DNA from: Actinomycetes bacterium
GTDB taxonomy: Bacteria > Actinomycetota > Actinomycetes > Actinomycetales > Microbacteriaceae
Assembly (NCBI GenBank): GCA_023457615.1
Contig: JAEWKY010000082.1
Coordinates: 1 to 6,904, forward strand
Length of the DNA stretch: 6,904 nucleotides
Reading direction: 5' to 3'
Shown here: positions 1 to 6,110 of the stretch, in pieces
Layout: the number at the start of each line of letters is the position of its first letter
Numbering within the stretch: the stretch's first letter is position 1
Position numbers and translations under genes: made by a program
Notes under the pieces: generated by a model
What the model was told of the DNA's origin: nothing
Seen by the model: the letters and a program-made list of their open reading frames with translations, nothing else
Databases searched by the model: none

Positions 1-1
1 G

Positions 2-448
2 CTCGCGCGCGACTGGAACGTCGCCGCCGACGTGTGGAGCGTCACGTCGTGGACGGAGCTGCGCCGCGACGGCCTCGCCGCCGACGAGCACAACCTGCTG
101 CACCCGACCGAGCCGGCGCAGGTCCCCTACCTCTGGCAGAAGCTGCAGGGCTCGGAGGGGCCGTTCGTCGGCGTCTCCGACTTCATGCACGCCGTGCAGG
201 ACCAGATCCGGCAGTTCGTGCCCGGCGAGTACCAGACGCTCGGTGCCGACGGCTTCGGCTTCAGCGACACGCGGGCCGCGGCACGCCGGTTCTTCAAGAT
301 CGACGGCCCGTCGATCGTCGTGCGCGTGCTGCAGTCGCTCGCGCGGCGCGGCGAGGTGGCGGCGGACGCTCCGGCCCAGGCGATCGAGCGCTACCGGCTG
401 CACGACGTCAACGCGGGAACCTCGGGCTCCGCGGGCGGCGAATCGTAA
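2..448 (+). CDS. aceE: Pyruvate dehydrogenase E1 component, C-terminal part (5' truncated)
   Basis: The last 148 residues of the homodimeric E1 subunit of pyruvate dehydrogenase, the thiamine-diphosphate enzyme that decarboxylates pyruvate and passes the acetyl group to the lipoyl domain of E2 in the cytoplasmic PDH complex. The reading frame is open from the first bases of the window, so the gene starts upstream. Recognised from AceE C-terminal wording: DVWSVTSWTELRRDG, the segment HPTEPAQVPYLWQKLQ, VSDFMHAVQDQIRQFVPG, LGADGFGFSDTR and FFKIDGPSIVVRVLQSLARRG. These belong to the C-terminal transketolase-like domain. It ends in a short Gly/Ser-rich tail at TAA 446-448. The regulator gene starts on the very next base, suggesting co-transcription. 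Identification rests on family knowledge, since the ThDP-binding part lies outside the window. Confidence 0.95.
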   Translation, partial: LARDWNVAADVWSVTSWTELRRDGLAADEHNLLHPTEPAQVPYLWQKLQGSEGPFVGVSDFMHAVQDQIRQFVPGEYQTLGADGFGFSDTRAAARRFFKIDGPSIVVRVLQSLARRGEVAADAPAQAIERYRLHDVNAGTSGSAGGES

Positions 449-1645
449 GTGGCCCCTGCGCGCACCAAGCAGCAGACCCTCGCCTGGCTGCGGACGCTGT
501 CGGGCGAGCTCTCGACGGCGACCCTCAAGCGCCTCGAGGACACGCTGCCGTGGTACCGCGACATGCCGCCCGGGCGCCGCAGCGCCGTCGGGCTCGTCGC
601 CCAGGCGGGCATCACGAGCTTCATCTCCTGGTACGACGATCCGAAGTCGATCCCGTGGATCGCTGCGGATGTCTTCGGCGCTGCCCCGCGGGAGCTGCTG
701 AGGTCGGTGAGCCTCCAGCAGACGCTGCAGCTGATCCGGGTGACGGTCGAGGTCGTCGAGCAGCGCGTCAAGGACGACGACGAGAGCCTGCGCGAGGCGA
801 TCCTGCTCTACTCGCGCGAGATCGCGTTCGCCGCGGCCGACGTCTACGCCCGCGCCGCCGAGGCCCGCGGGCTGTGGGATGCCCGGCTCGAGGCCCTCGT
901 CGTCGACTCGATCCTCACCGGCGAGTACGACTCGGAGCTGCCGAGCCGCATCGCCGCGCTCGGCTGGAACGGGCACGGCGAGGTGAGCGTGCTCGTCGGC
1001 ACGGCGCCGCGGATGCTCGACGTCGACATGCTGCGCCGCACGGCCCGGCACCTCGAGGCGGACGTGCTCATCGGCGTGCAGGGCAGCCGTCTCGTCATCG
1101 TCATCGGTCGCGTCGAGGAGGCGGCCGAGGGCGACGCCGCCGTCGAGTCGACGACCGAGCCGCGGCCGTTCCTCGAGATCGCCGCCGAGCTCGAGCCCGG
1201 GTTCGGACCCGGCCACCTCGTGCTCGGCCACGCCGTGCCCTCGCTGCTCGAGGCGGCGCGCAGCGCGAAGGCGGCCCTCGCGGGCTTCGCCGTGGCCCGG
1301 GCCTGGCGCAACGCCCCCCGGCCGGCCCTCGCCGACGACCTGCTGCCCGAGCGCGCGTTCGCGGGCGACCCGCTCGCCCGCTCGACGCTCATCAACCGCA
1401 TCTACCGGCCGCTGCAGGACCACTCGACCGAGCTGCTGACGACGCTGTGGTGCTACCTCGACAACGGCCGCTCGCTCGAGGCGACCGCGCGCGAGCTCTT
1501 CGTGCACCCGAACACCGTGCGTTACCGGCTCAAGCGCATCTCGGAGGTCATCGGCTACGACGCCACGGGCGCGCGCGAGGCCCTCATCCTGCAGTCCGCG
1601 CTCGTCGTCGGCGCGATCGCCGGGTCTCCGAAGTCGGAGCGCTGA
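449..1645 (+). CDS. fasR: PucR/CdaR-family transcriptional regulator, FasR-like, of fatty acid synthesis
   Basis: A 398-residue cytoplasmic DNA-binding regulator. The C-terminal PucR-type helix-turn-helix is clear at about residues 336-368: CYLDNGRSLEATARELFVHPNTVRYRLKRI runs as pieces CYLDNGRSLEAT, ARELFVHPNTVRYRL and KRISEVIG. The middle (about 165-285) looks like the degenerate GGDEF-like CdaR domain; the N-terminal ~160 residues are mostly helical with no known motif. The GTG at 449 directly abuts the aceE TAA and has only a weak G-rich ribosome site, so translational coupling is likely. The length is normal for the family, which supports this start. In Streptomyces coelicolor a protein of this type next to fabD (FasR, SCO2386) activates the fabD-fabH-acpP-fabF operon; the same neighbourhood here makes that role likely, but it is inferred. 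It is unrelated to the TetR-type FasR of mycobacteria. Confidence 0.87.
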   Translation: MAPARTKQQTLAWLRTLSGELSTATLKRLEDTLPWYRDMPPGRRSAVGLVAQAGITSFISWYDDPKSIPWIAADVFGAAPRELLRSVSLQQTLQLIRVTVEVVEQRVKDDDESLREAILLYSREIAFAAADVYARAAEARGLWDARLEALVVDSILTGEYDSELPSRIAALGWNGHGEVSVLVGTAPRMLDVDMLRRTARHLEADVLIGVQGSRLVIVIGRVEEAAEGDAAVESTTEPRPFLEIAAELEPGFGPGHLVLGHAVPSLLEAARSAKAALAGFAVARAWRNAPRPALADDLLPERAFAGDPLARSTLINRIYRPLQDHSTELLTTLWCYLDNGRSLEATARELFVHPNTVRYRLKRISEVIGYDATGAREALILQSALVVGAIAGSPKSER

Positions 1646-1657
1646 GCACCCTTCGTA

Positions 1658-1676
1658 GGAATCGCCCAACGATTCC
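1658..1676. promoter_or_regulatory. Perfect inverted repeat between regulator and fabD, candidate operator
   Basis: GGAATCG (1658-1664), five bases CCCAA, then CGATTCC (1670-1676) form a perfect 7-5-7 inverted repeat. It begins 13 bases after the regulator stop and ends 60 bases before the fabD start, in the only gap upstream of the FAS genes. Its spacing (about 12 bp between half-site centres) would suit a dimeric regulator, and the adjacent PucR-type protein is the obvious candidate. A weak hairpin at the end of the aceE-regulator transcript is the alternative; there is no T-run after it. I see no convincing -35/-10 pair in this gap. Confidence 0.4.
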
Positions 1677-1736
1677 CGAGGTTCTTGGTCGGGTCACCCC
1701 CACGGGTCGGCGCGGGTGCTGGCAGGATGGACTCTC

Positions 1737-2657
1737 GTGAGTGTCGTCGTCGTCGCGCCCGGTCAGGGCTCGCAGACCCCCGGATTCCTCGAGCCCTGGC
1801 TCGCCGAGCCGAGCATCGCCGAGCACCTCGGCGCCCTCGCGGAGGCCGCGCAGCTCGATCTGCGCCGCCACGGCACCGTGTCGGACGCCGACACCATCCG
1901 TGACACCGCGGTCGCGCAGCCGCTCATCGTCGCGGCGTCGCTGCTCGCGTTCCGCGCCGTCGCCGGTGACCGTGCCGAGAGGCTCGCGGGCGTGGCCGGC
2001 CACTCGGTCGGCGAGCTCGCCGCCGCGGCCGCCGCGGCCATCCTGACCGAGTCGGACGCCATGGTGCTCGTGCGGGAGCGCGGGCAGGCCATGGCCGCCG
2101 CGGCCGCGCAGGTCGCGACCGGCATGAGCGCCGTGATCGGCGGCGACGAGGGCGAACTGCTGCAGAAGCTGGAGGAGCTCGGCCTCTCCCCCGCGAACTA
2201 CAACGGCGGCGGCCAGCTCGTCGTCGCGGGCGAGCTGCCCGCCCTCGCGGCTCTCGCCGAGAACGCCCCCGCGGGCGCCCGGGTCATCCCGCTGCAGGTC
2301 GCCGGCGCGTTCCACACGCGCTTCATGCAGCCGGCCGTCGAGCACCTCCGGTCGGTCGCCGACGGCGTCGCCGTGAACGACCCCGCCCTGACGATCTGGA
2401 CCAACAAGGACGGCTCGACCGTGACCTCCGGGAGCGCCTTCGTCGATCTCCTCGTCGGCCAGGTCGCGAACCCCGTGCGCTGGGACCTCTGCATGGCGGC
2501 GTTCGAGCAGGCCGGTGTCACCGGCCTCGTCGAGCTCGCCCCGGCCGGCGCCCTCGTCGGACTCGCCAAGCGCGGTCTCAAGGGCCTCCCCACGGTCGCG
2601 GTCAAGACCCCCGACGACATCCCCGCCGCCATCGAGCTGATCGAGAGCCACGCATGA
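1737..2657 (+). CDS. fabD: Malonyl-CoA:ACP transacylase (FabD)
   Basis: A 306-residue cytoplasmic enzyme that transfers malonyl from CoA to the phosphopantetheine arm of ACP, supplying extender units to type II fatty acid synthesis. Family signatures are intact: PGQGSQ near the N-terminus (residues 8-13, oxyanion-hole Gln), nucleophile Ser90 in GHSVGE (88-93), the malonate-binding Arg115 in RERGQAM, and catalytic His193 in AGAFHTRFM. The start chosen is GTG 1737, which gives the usual N-terminus (VVVVAPGQGSQ) and has AGGA at 1724-1727 nine bases upstream. An in-frame GTG at 1716 would add seven residues that do not fit the family and would leave no ribosome site. The stop overlaps the fabH start by four bases (ATGA 2654-2657), so the two are translationally coupled. 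Confidence 0.95.
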   Translation: MSVVVVAPGQGSQTPGFLEPWLAEPSIAEHLGALAEAAQLDLRRHGTVSDADTIRDTAVAQPLIVAASLLAFRAVAGDRAERLAGVAGHSVGELAAAAAAAILTESDAMVLVRERGQAMAAAAAQVATGMSAVIGGDEGELLQKLEELGLSPANYNGGGQLVVAGELPALAALAENAPAGARVIPLQVAGAFHTRFMQPAVEHLRSVADGVAVNDPALTIWTNKDGSTVTSGSAFVDLLVGQVANPVRWDLCMAAFEQAGVTGLVELAPAGALVGLAKRGLKGLPTVAVKTPDDIPAAIELIESHA

Positions 2658-3646
2658 CGCTGCTGCAGACCACCCCCCGGGCGTTCACCCGCATCCTGAG
2701 CATCGGCGCCTCCCGCGGCGACCGCGTCGTGCCGAACGACGACCTCGTGGGACCGATCGACTCGAGCGACGAGTGGATCCGCCAGCGCACCGGCATCGTC
2801 ACCCGCACCCGCGCGAGCGACGACGTGCTCGCGGTCGACCTCGCCGAGGCCGCGTCGAAGGACGCGCTCGCGAAGGCGGGGCTGACGGGCGCCGACATCG
2901 ACACCGTGATCGTCTCGACGATCAGCAACGTCGCCGTCACGCCGTCGATGGCCGCGCTGCTCGCCGACCGCATCGGGGCGACGCCCGCCCCGGCGTTCGA
3001 CATCAGCGCCGCGTGCGCCGGCTACGTGTACGGGATCGCCCAGGCCGACGCCCTCGTGCGCTCCGGCGTCGCCGAGCACGTGCTCGTCGTCGGGGCCGAG
3101 AAGCTCTCCGCGCTCGTCGAGCCCACCGACCGCACGATCTCCTTCCTCCTCGGCGACGGCGCGGGTGCGGCGATCGTGGGCCCGTCCGAGGAGCCGGGCA
3201 TCTCGCGGGCCGTCTGGGGCTCCGACGGCTCGAAGTGGGACGCGGTCGGGATGAACGCATCCTTCCCCGAGCACGTGGCGGGCGCCCCGTGGCCGACGCT
3301 CCGCCAGGACGGGCAGACCGTCTTCCGCTGGGCCGTCTGGGAGATGGCGAAGGTCGCGCAGCAGGCGCTCGAGGCCGCCGGCGTCACCGCCGACGAGCTC
3401 GGCGCGTTCATCCCGCACCAGGCGAACATGCGCATCATCGACGAGCTCGCCAAGCAGCTGAAGCTGCCGGAGCACGTGCTCGTCGGACGCGACATCGAGA
3501 CCACCGGCAACACCTCGGCGGCGAGCGTGCCGCTCGCGGCGGAGCGACTGCTGCGCGAGAACCCGCAGCTCTCGGGCCGCCTCGCGCTGCAGATCGGGTT
3601 CGGCGCCGGTCTCGTCTACGGCGCCCAGGTCGTGCGTCTGCCCTGA
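2654..3646 (+). CDS. fabH: 3-oxoacyl-ACP synthase III (FabH)
   Basis: A 330-residue thiolase-fold condensing enzyme that starts each chain by joining an acyl-CoA primer to malonyl-ACP. The catalytic triad is complete: Cys121 in DISAACAGY, His255 in IPHQANMRI and Asn286 in TGNTSAAS. Other landmarks are DEWIRQRTGI (39-48), FLLGDGAGAA (164-173) and the C-terminal GFGAGLVYGAQVV. The length matches the family (about 310-335). The ATG lies inside the fabD stop (ATGA) with only a weak GAGAG upstream, so it is probably translated by ribosomes finishing fabD. In many actinobacteria this enzyme prefers branched-chain primers and so sets iso/anteiso fatty acid content; that preference cannot be read from the sequence and is an inference. 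Confidence 0.95.
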   Translation: MTLLQTTPRAFTRILSIGASRGDRVVPNDDLVGPIDSSDEWIRQRTGIVTRTRASDDVLAVDLAEAASKDALAKAGLTGADIDTVIVSTISNVAVTPSMAALLADRIGATPAPAFDISAACAGYVYGIAQADALVRSGVAEHVLVVGAEKLSALVEPTDRTISFLLGDGAGAAIVGPSEEPGISRAVWGSDGSKWDAVGMNASFPEHVAGAPWPTLRQDGQTVFRWAVWEMAKVAQQALEAAGVTADELGAFIPHQANMRIIDELAKQLKLPEHVLVGRDIETTGNTSAASVPLAAERLLRENPQLSGRLALQIGFGAGLVYGAQVVRLP

Positions 3647-3654
3647 CCCTCCCC

Positions 3655-3663
3655 TAATAGACT
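3655..3663 (+). promoter_or_regulatory. Possible -10 element upstream of acpP
   Basis: The 85-bp gap between fabH and acpP contains an AT-rich TAATAGACT nine bases after the fabH stop, including TAGACT, which fits the actinobacterial TANNNT -10 pattern. This would give acpP its own promoter and a leader of about 60 bases. No recognisable -35 hexamer lies at the right distance, so the call is weak; the local AT-rich island in otherwise GC-rich DNA is the main argument. Confidence 0.25.
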
Positions 3664-3717
3664 CGTCCTCGGTCATTCGAAGTCCGAGCACCACACCCCG
3701 CGCACGTCGCGAACCCC

Positions 3718-3724
3718 AAAGGAG
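3718..3724 (+). promoter_or_regulatory. Strong ribosome binding site of acpP
   Basis: AAAGGAG, seven bases before the ATG at 3732, is the best Shine-Dalgarno match in the window. The other FAS genes have weaker sites or rely on stop/start overlap. This fits the need to make ACP in excess over the enzymes it serves. Confidence 0.75.
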
Positions 3725-3731
3725 AATCACC

Positions 3732-3980
3732 ATGGCACTGTCCACCGATGAGGTCCTCGCCGGCCTCGCCGAGCTCATCAACGACGAGACCGGCATCGCG
3801 ACCGACAGCGTGGAGCTCGACAAGTCGTTCACCGACGACCTCGACATCGACTCCATCTCGATGATGACGATCGTCGTCAACGCCGAGGAGAAGTTCGACG
3901 TCAAGATCCCCGACGAGGAAGTGAAGAACCTCACGACCGTCGGCGACGCCGTCTCGTTCATCGTCAACGCCTCGGCCTGA
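3732..3980 (+). CDS. acpP: Acyl carrier protein (AcpP)
   Basis: An 82-residue acidic four-helix carrier protein that holds growing acyl chains on a 4'-phosphopantetheine arm. The attachment site is Ser41 in DDLDIDSISMM. The usual DSL triplet reads DSI here, a conservative change at the start of helix II. Helix III/IV wording (FDVKIPDEEVKNLTTVGDAV, about 55-74) is typical. It has the normal ACP length and sits between fabH and fabF as in other actinobacterial FAS II clusters, with its own strong ribosome site. The short gene is followed by a hairpin before fabF that may set the level of ACP relative to FabF. Confidence 0.95.
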   Translation: MALSTDEVLAGLAELINDETGIATDSVELDKSFTDDLDIDSISMMTIVVNAEEKFDVKIPDEEVKNLTTVGDAVSFIVNASA

Positions 3981-3995
3981 CCGCCGGGCGGAACC

Positions 3996-4019
3996 GGATG
4001 GGGGCGGCAGCCCCCATCC
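3996..4019 (+). terminator. Perfect 10-bp hairpin between acpP and fabF, possible attenuator or mRNA stabiliser
   Basis: GGATGGGGGC (3996-4005) and GCCCCCATCC (4010-4019) pair perfectly around a GGCA loop, 15 bases after the acpP stop and 47 bases before fabF. Eight of ten pairs are G-C if the two A-T pairs are excluded. No T-run follows, so full Rho-independent termination is unlikely in the classic form. The position suggests partial termination or a stable 3' end for an acpP-containing transcript, with read-through into fabF. The structure is seen; the function is inferred. Confidence 0.6.
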
Positions 4020-4065
4020 ACCCCCTGCTGCCGCATCACCCGCTTCACAGGAGTACAGGATTCGA

Positions 4066-5307
4066 ATGACCAAGCGAATCGTCGTCACCGGCATCGGTGC
4101 GTCCACCCCGCTCGGCGGGACCGCCCAGGACACCTGGACCGCGCTGCTCGCCGGCGAGTCCGGCGCCAACAGCCTCGCCCAGGACTGGGTCGCGCAGTAC
4201 GAGCTGCCCGTCACCTTCGCCATGGAGGCCAAGGTGCGTCCCGAGGAGGTGCTCGAGCGCGTCGAGACGAAGCGTCTCGATCCGAGCTCGCAGTTCGCCC
4301 TCATCTCGGCCCGTGAGGCCTGGGCGGATGCCGGCGCTCCCGACATCGACAAGACCCGGCTGGGCGTCGACTACTCGACGGGCATCGGCGGACTCTGGAC
4401 GCTGCTCGACGCGTGGGACACCCTGCGCGAGAAGGGTCCGCGGCGCGTCCTCCCGATGACGGTGCCGATGCTCATGCCGAACGCGGCCTCCGCGGCGGTG
4501 TCGATGGATCTCGACGCCCGCGCCTTCGCACGCACCGACGTCTCCGCGTGCGCCTCGAGCACCGAGGCGATCGCGAACGCCTACGACCACCTCCAGCAGG
4601 GCCTCGCCGACATCGTGCTCGCGGGCGGCACCGAGTCGTGCATCCACCCGATCACGCTCGCGTCGTTCTCGTCGATGCAGGCGCTCTCGAAGCGCAACGA
4701 CGAGCCGACGCGGGCCTCGCGGCCCTACGACGTCAACCGCGACGGGTTCGTCATGGGCGAGGGCGCGGGAACTCTCGTGCTCGAGACCCTCGAGCACGCG
4801 CAGGCCCGCGGCGCGAAGATCTACGCCGAGATCGCCGGCGGCGGCGTGACGAGCGACTCGTACCACATCACCGCCCCCGACCCCGAGGGCCGCGGCGCCG
4901 CGCGCGCGGTGTACGCCGCCCTCGAGCAGGCCGGCGCGACCCCCGCCGACGTGACCCACATCAACGCGCACGCGACGAGCACCCCGGTCGGCGACATCGC
5001 CGAGTACAAGGCGCTGCTCGCGGTCTTCGGCGAGCGGGTGCACGAGATCCCGGTCTCGGCGACGAAGGGCGCGCACGGCCACCTGCTCGGCGGCACGGGC
5101 GCGCTCGAGGCCATCATCACGGTGCTCGCGGTGCAGAACCGCCTCGCCCCGCCGACGATCAACCTCGACGACCAGGATCCCGAGATCCCGCTGCTCGTGC
5201 CGACGAAGCCCCACCCCCTCGGCGACGGCCCGCAGCTCGCGATCAGCAACTCGTTCGGCTTCGGCGGTCACAACGCCGTCGTCGCGATCCGCTCCTGGGA
5301 CGAGTAG
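4066..5307 (+). CDS. fabF: 3-oxoacyl-ACP synthase II (FabF)
   Basis: A 413-residue condensing enzyme that extends acyl-ACP chains by two carbons with malonyl-ACP. The Cys-His-His triad is present: Cys162 in DVSACASST, His302 in NAHATSTPVGD and His339 in TKGAHGHLLGG, with Lys334 beside it. The Gly-rich FGFGGHN near residue 398-403 closes the active site. Length and order match the FabF/KasA family. The ATG at 4066 gives the standard N-terminus (TKRIVVTGIGASTPLG); upstream are AGGAG (4049-4053, 12-base spacer) and AGGA (4057-4060, five-base spacer). This is the last gene of the FAS run. FabF rather than FabB fits its ACP-operon location; saturated branched-chain producers usually have a single such enzyme. 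Confidence 0.95.
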   Translation: MTKRIVVTGIGASTPLGGTAQDTWTALLAGESGANSLAQDWVAQYELPVTFAMEAKVRPEEVLERVETKRLDPSSQFALISAREAWADAGAPDIDKTRLGVDYSTGIGGLWTLLDAWDTLREKGPRRVLPMTVPMLMPNAASAAVSMDLDARAFARTDVSACASSTEAIANAYDHLQQGLADIVLAGGTESCIHPITLASFSSMQALSKRNDEPTRASRPYDVNRDGFVMGEGAGTLVLETLEHAQARGAKIYAEIAGGGVTSDSYHITAPDPEGRGAARAVYAALEQAGATPADVTHINAHATSTPVGDIAEYKALLAVFGERVHEIPVSATKGAHGHLLGGTGALEAIITVLAVQNRLAPPTINLDDQDPEIPLLVPTKPHPLGDGPQLAISNSFGFGGHNAVVAIRSWDE

Positions 5308-5319
5308 GGCTCACGCGCC

Positions 5320-5367
5320 CGTTTGTTGCACGCGCTCGCGGATTCCCGGAATCGCGTGCAACAAACG
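5320..5367. terminator. Large palindrome after fabF, probable operon terminator or dispersed intergenic repeat
   Basis: CGTTTGTTGCACGCG (5320-5334) and CGCGTGCAACAAACG (5353-5367) are perfect 15-base inverted copies, starting 12 bases after the fabF stop. Between them ATTC (5342-5345) and GAAT (5349-5352) pair again around CCG. Leaving out the seven bases 5335-5341 would make one uninterrupted 19-bp stem with a three-base loop. Outside the stem, GCGC pairs with GCGC (5315-5318 with 5369-5372) past one mismatch. No T-run follows on either strand. Termination at the end of the FAS operon is the simplest role; a repeated intergenic palindrome family is the alternative. Confidence 0.6.
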
Positions 5368-5368
5368 C

Positions 5369-5424
5369 GCGCTCTTCTGGACGCGCTCTTCTGGACGAGC
5401 GCTTCCGGACGAGCGCTTCCGGAC
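5369..5424. repeat. 14-bp tandem repeat, four copies in two variants
   Basis: Four head-to-tail 14-base units: GCGCTCTTCTGGAC at 5369-5382 and 5383-5396 (identical), then GAGCGCTTCCGGAC at 5397-5410 and 5411-5424 (identical), followed by a partial GAGCG at 5425-5429. The variants differ at three positions. The A-A-B-B order indicates separate duplications of each variant. The last copy and the flank form a small CTTCCG/CGGAAG hairpin (5416-5421 with 5428-5433). The array directly adjoins the palindrome and is non-coding. Confidence 0.85.
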
Positions 5425-5465
5425 GAGCGGAAGAGAATCTGAGGGATGCCGCCGCCGCGCGAGCG

Positions 5466-5471
5466 TAGGTT
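5466..5471 (+). promoter_or_regulatory. Probable -10 box for leaderless transcription of the PPOX gene
   Basis: TAGGTT fits the actinobacterial TANNNT -10 pattern and ends six bases before the GTG at 5478, so transcription would begin at or next to the start codon. There is no convincing Shine-Dalgarno sequence before this GTG, as expected for a leaderless mRNA. No good -35 hexamer is visible. Confidence 0.45.
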
Positions 5472-5477
5472 GAGACC

Positions 5478-6110
5478 GTGACGGACGCCGGCGCCTGGAC
5501 GACGATCGACGACCTCGACGCGCTCGTGGAGGTGATCGGCGAACCGCTGCCCGCCACCCGCGACAAGGCACGCCCCGCCCTGCTGCCGATCGACCGCGAG
5601 TGGCTCGCGGCATCCCCGTTCTGCGTGCTCGCGACGACCGGACCGCACGGCGCCGACGCGTCGCCGAAGGGCGACCCCGCGGGCCGGCTCGTGCACGTGA
5701 TCGACGACCGCACGATCGCGATCGCCGAACGGCCCGGCAACCGCCGAGCCGACGGGTACCGCAACATCCTCGACGACCCGCGCGTCGGCCTGATCTTCGT
5801 CATCCCCGGTCGCGGCGACACGCTGCGGGTCAACGGCCGGGCGCGGCTCGTGCGCGAGGCGCCGTTCTTCGACGAGATGGTCGTGAAGGGCCACCGGCCG
5901 CTGCTCGCGATCGTCGTCGAGATCGACGAGGTGTTCCACCACTGCTCGAAGGCGTTCCTGCGCTCCGAGCTGTGGTCGCCCGAGACCTGGACCCCGGATG
6001 CCGTGCCGCGTCGCGCGGTCATCGCGCAGCTCTGCGAACGGCCGGGCACGCCCCTCGAGGAGCTCGACGCCTACTACGAGGTGTCGAACTACTCGCGCGG
6101 TCTCTACTGA
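5478..6110 (+). CDS. PPOX-type FMN flavoprotein, pyridoxamine 5'-phosphate oxidase-like (MSMEG_1061/DR2398 type)
   Basis: A 210-residue predicted cytoplasmic split-barrel flavin-binding protein. Recognised from the run FCVLATTGPHGADASPKGDP (48-67), TIAIAERPGNRRADGYRNIL (79-98), LIFVIPGRGDTLRVNGRARL (105-124) and the C-terminal HCSKAFLRSELW (155-166), the wording of the PPOX subfamily named after DR2398 and MSMEG_1061. The barrel covers about residues 43-155; the tail from 170 is family-specific. Members bind FMN (some relatives F420), but the substrate is not known and true PNP oxidase activity should not be assumed. The GTG start gives a normal-length protein and lies six bases after a -10-like box. 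It is separated from fabF by palindrome and repeats, so it is probably its own unit. The 3' end overlaps the convergent SRPBCC gene by seven bases. Confidence 0.88.
   Translation: MTDAGAWTTIDDLDALVEVIGEPLPATRDKARPALLPIDREWLAASPFCVLATTGPHGADASPKGDPAGRLVHVIDDRTIAIAERPGNRRADGYRNILDDPRVGLIFVIPGRGDTLRVNGRARLVREAPFFDEMVVKGHRPLLAIVVEIDEVFHHCSKAFLRSELWSPETWTPDAVPRRAVIAQLCERPGTPLEELDAYYEVSNYSRGLY

Noticed and set aside
1716..1718. GTG as an alternative fabD start
   Set aside because: It would add seven residues not found in FabD proteins and would place the AGGA ribosome site inside the coding region.
1691..1718. Short GGGT/ACCC symmetries upstream of fabD as a second operator
   Set aside because: Four-base arms in GC-rich DNA are expected by chance and several overlapping pairings are equally good.
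34..1740. A 568-residue open frame on the + strand across aceE and the regulator
   Set aside because: It is out of frame with two clearly recognised genes, is dominated by Arg/Ala/Gly/Pro, and matches no family; high GC makes such long shadow frames common.
1584..2651. A 355-residue minus-strand open frame antisense to fabD
   Set aside because: Antisense shadow of a conserved enzyme gene; low-complexity Gly/Asp/Arg composition.
2198..4048. A 616-residue minus-strand open frame antisense to fabD, fabH and acpP
   Set aside because: It spans three well-supported genes and two intergenic gaps, has a shadow-type composition and no motif.
4045..5271. A 408-residue minus-strand open frame antisense to fabF
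   Set aside because: Mirror of fabF codon structure with Val/Arg/Asp/Gly-rich content and no recognisable domain.
5369..5433. CRISPR array
   Set aside because: The units are 14 bases, directly adjoining and without unique spacers, so this is a simple tandem repeat.
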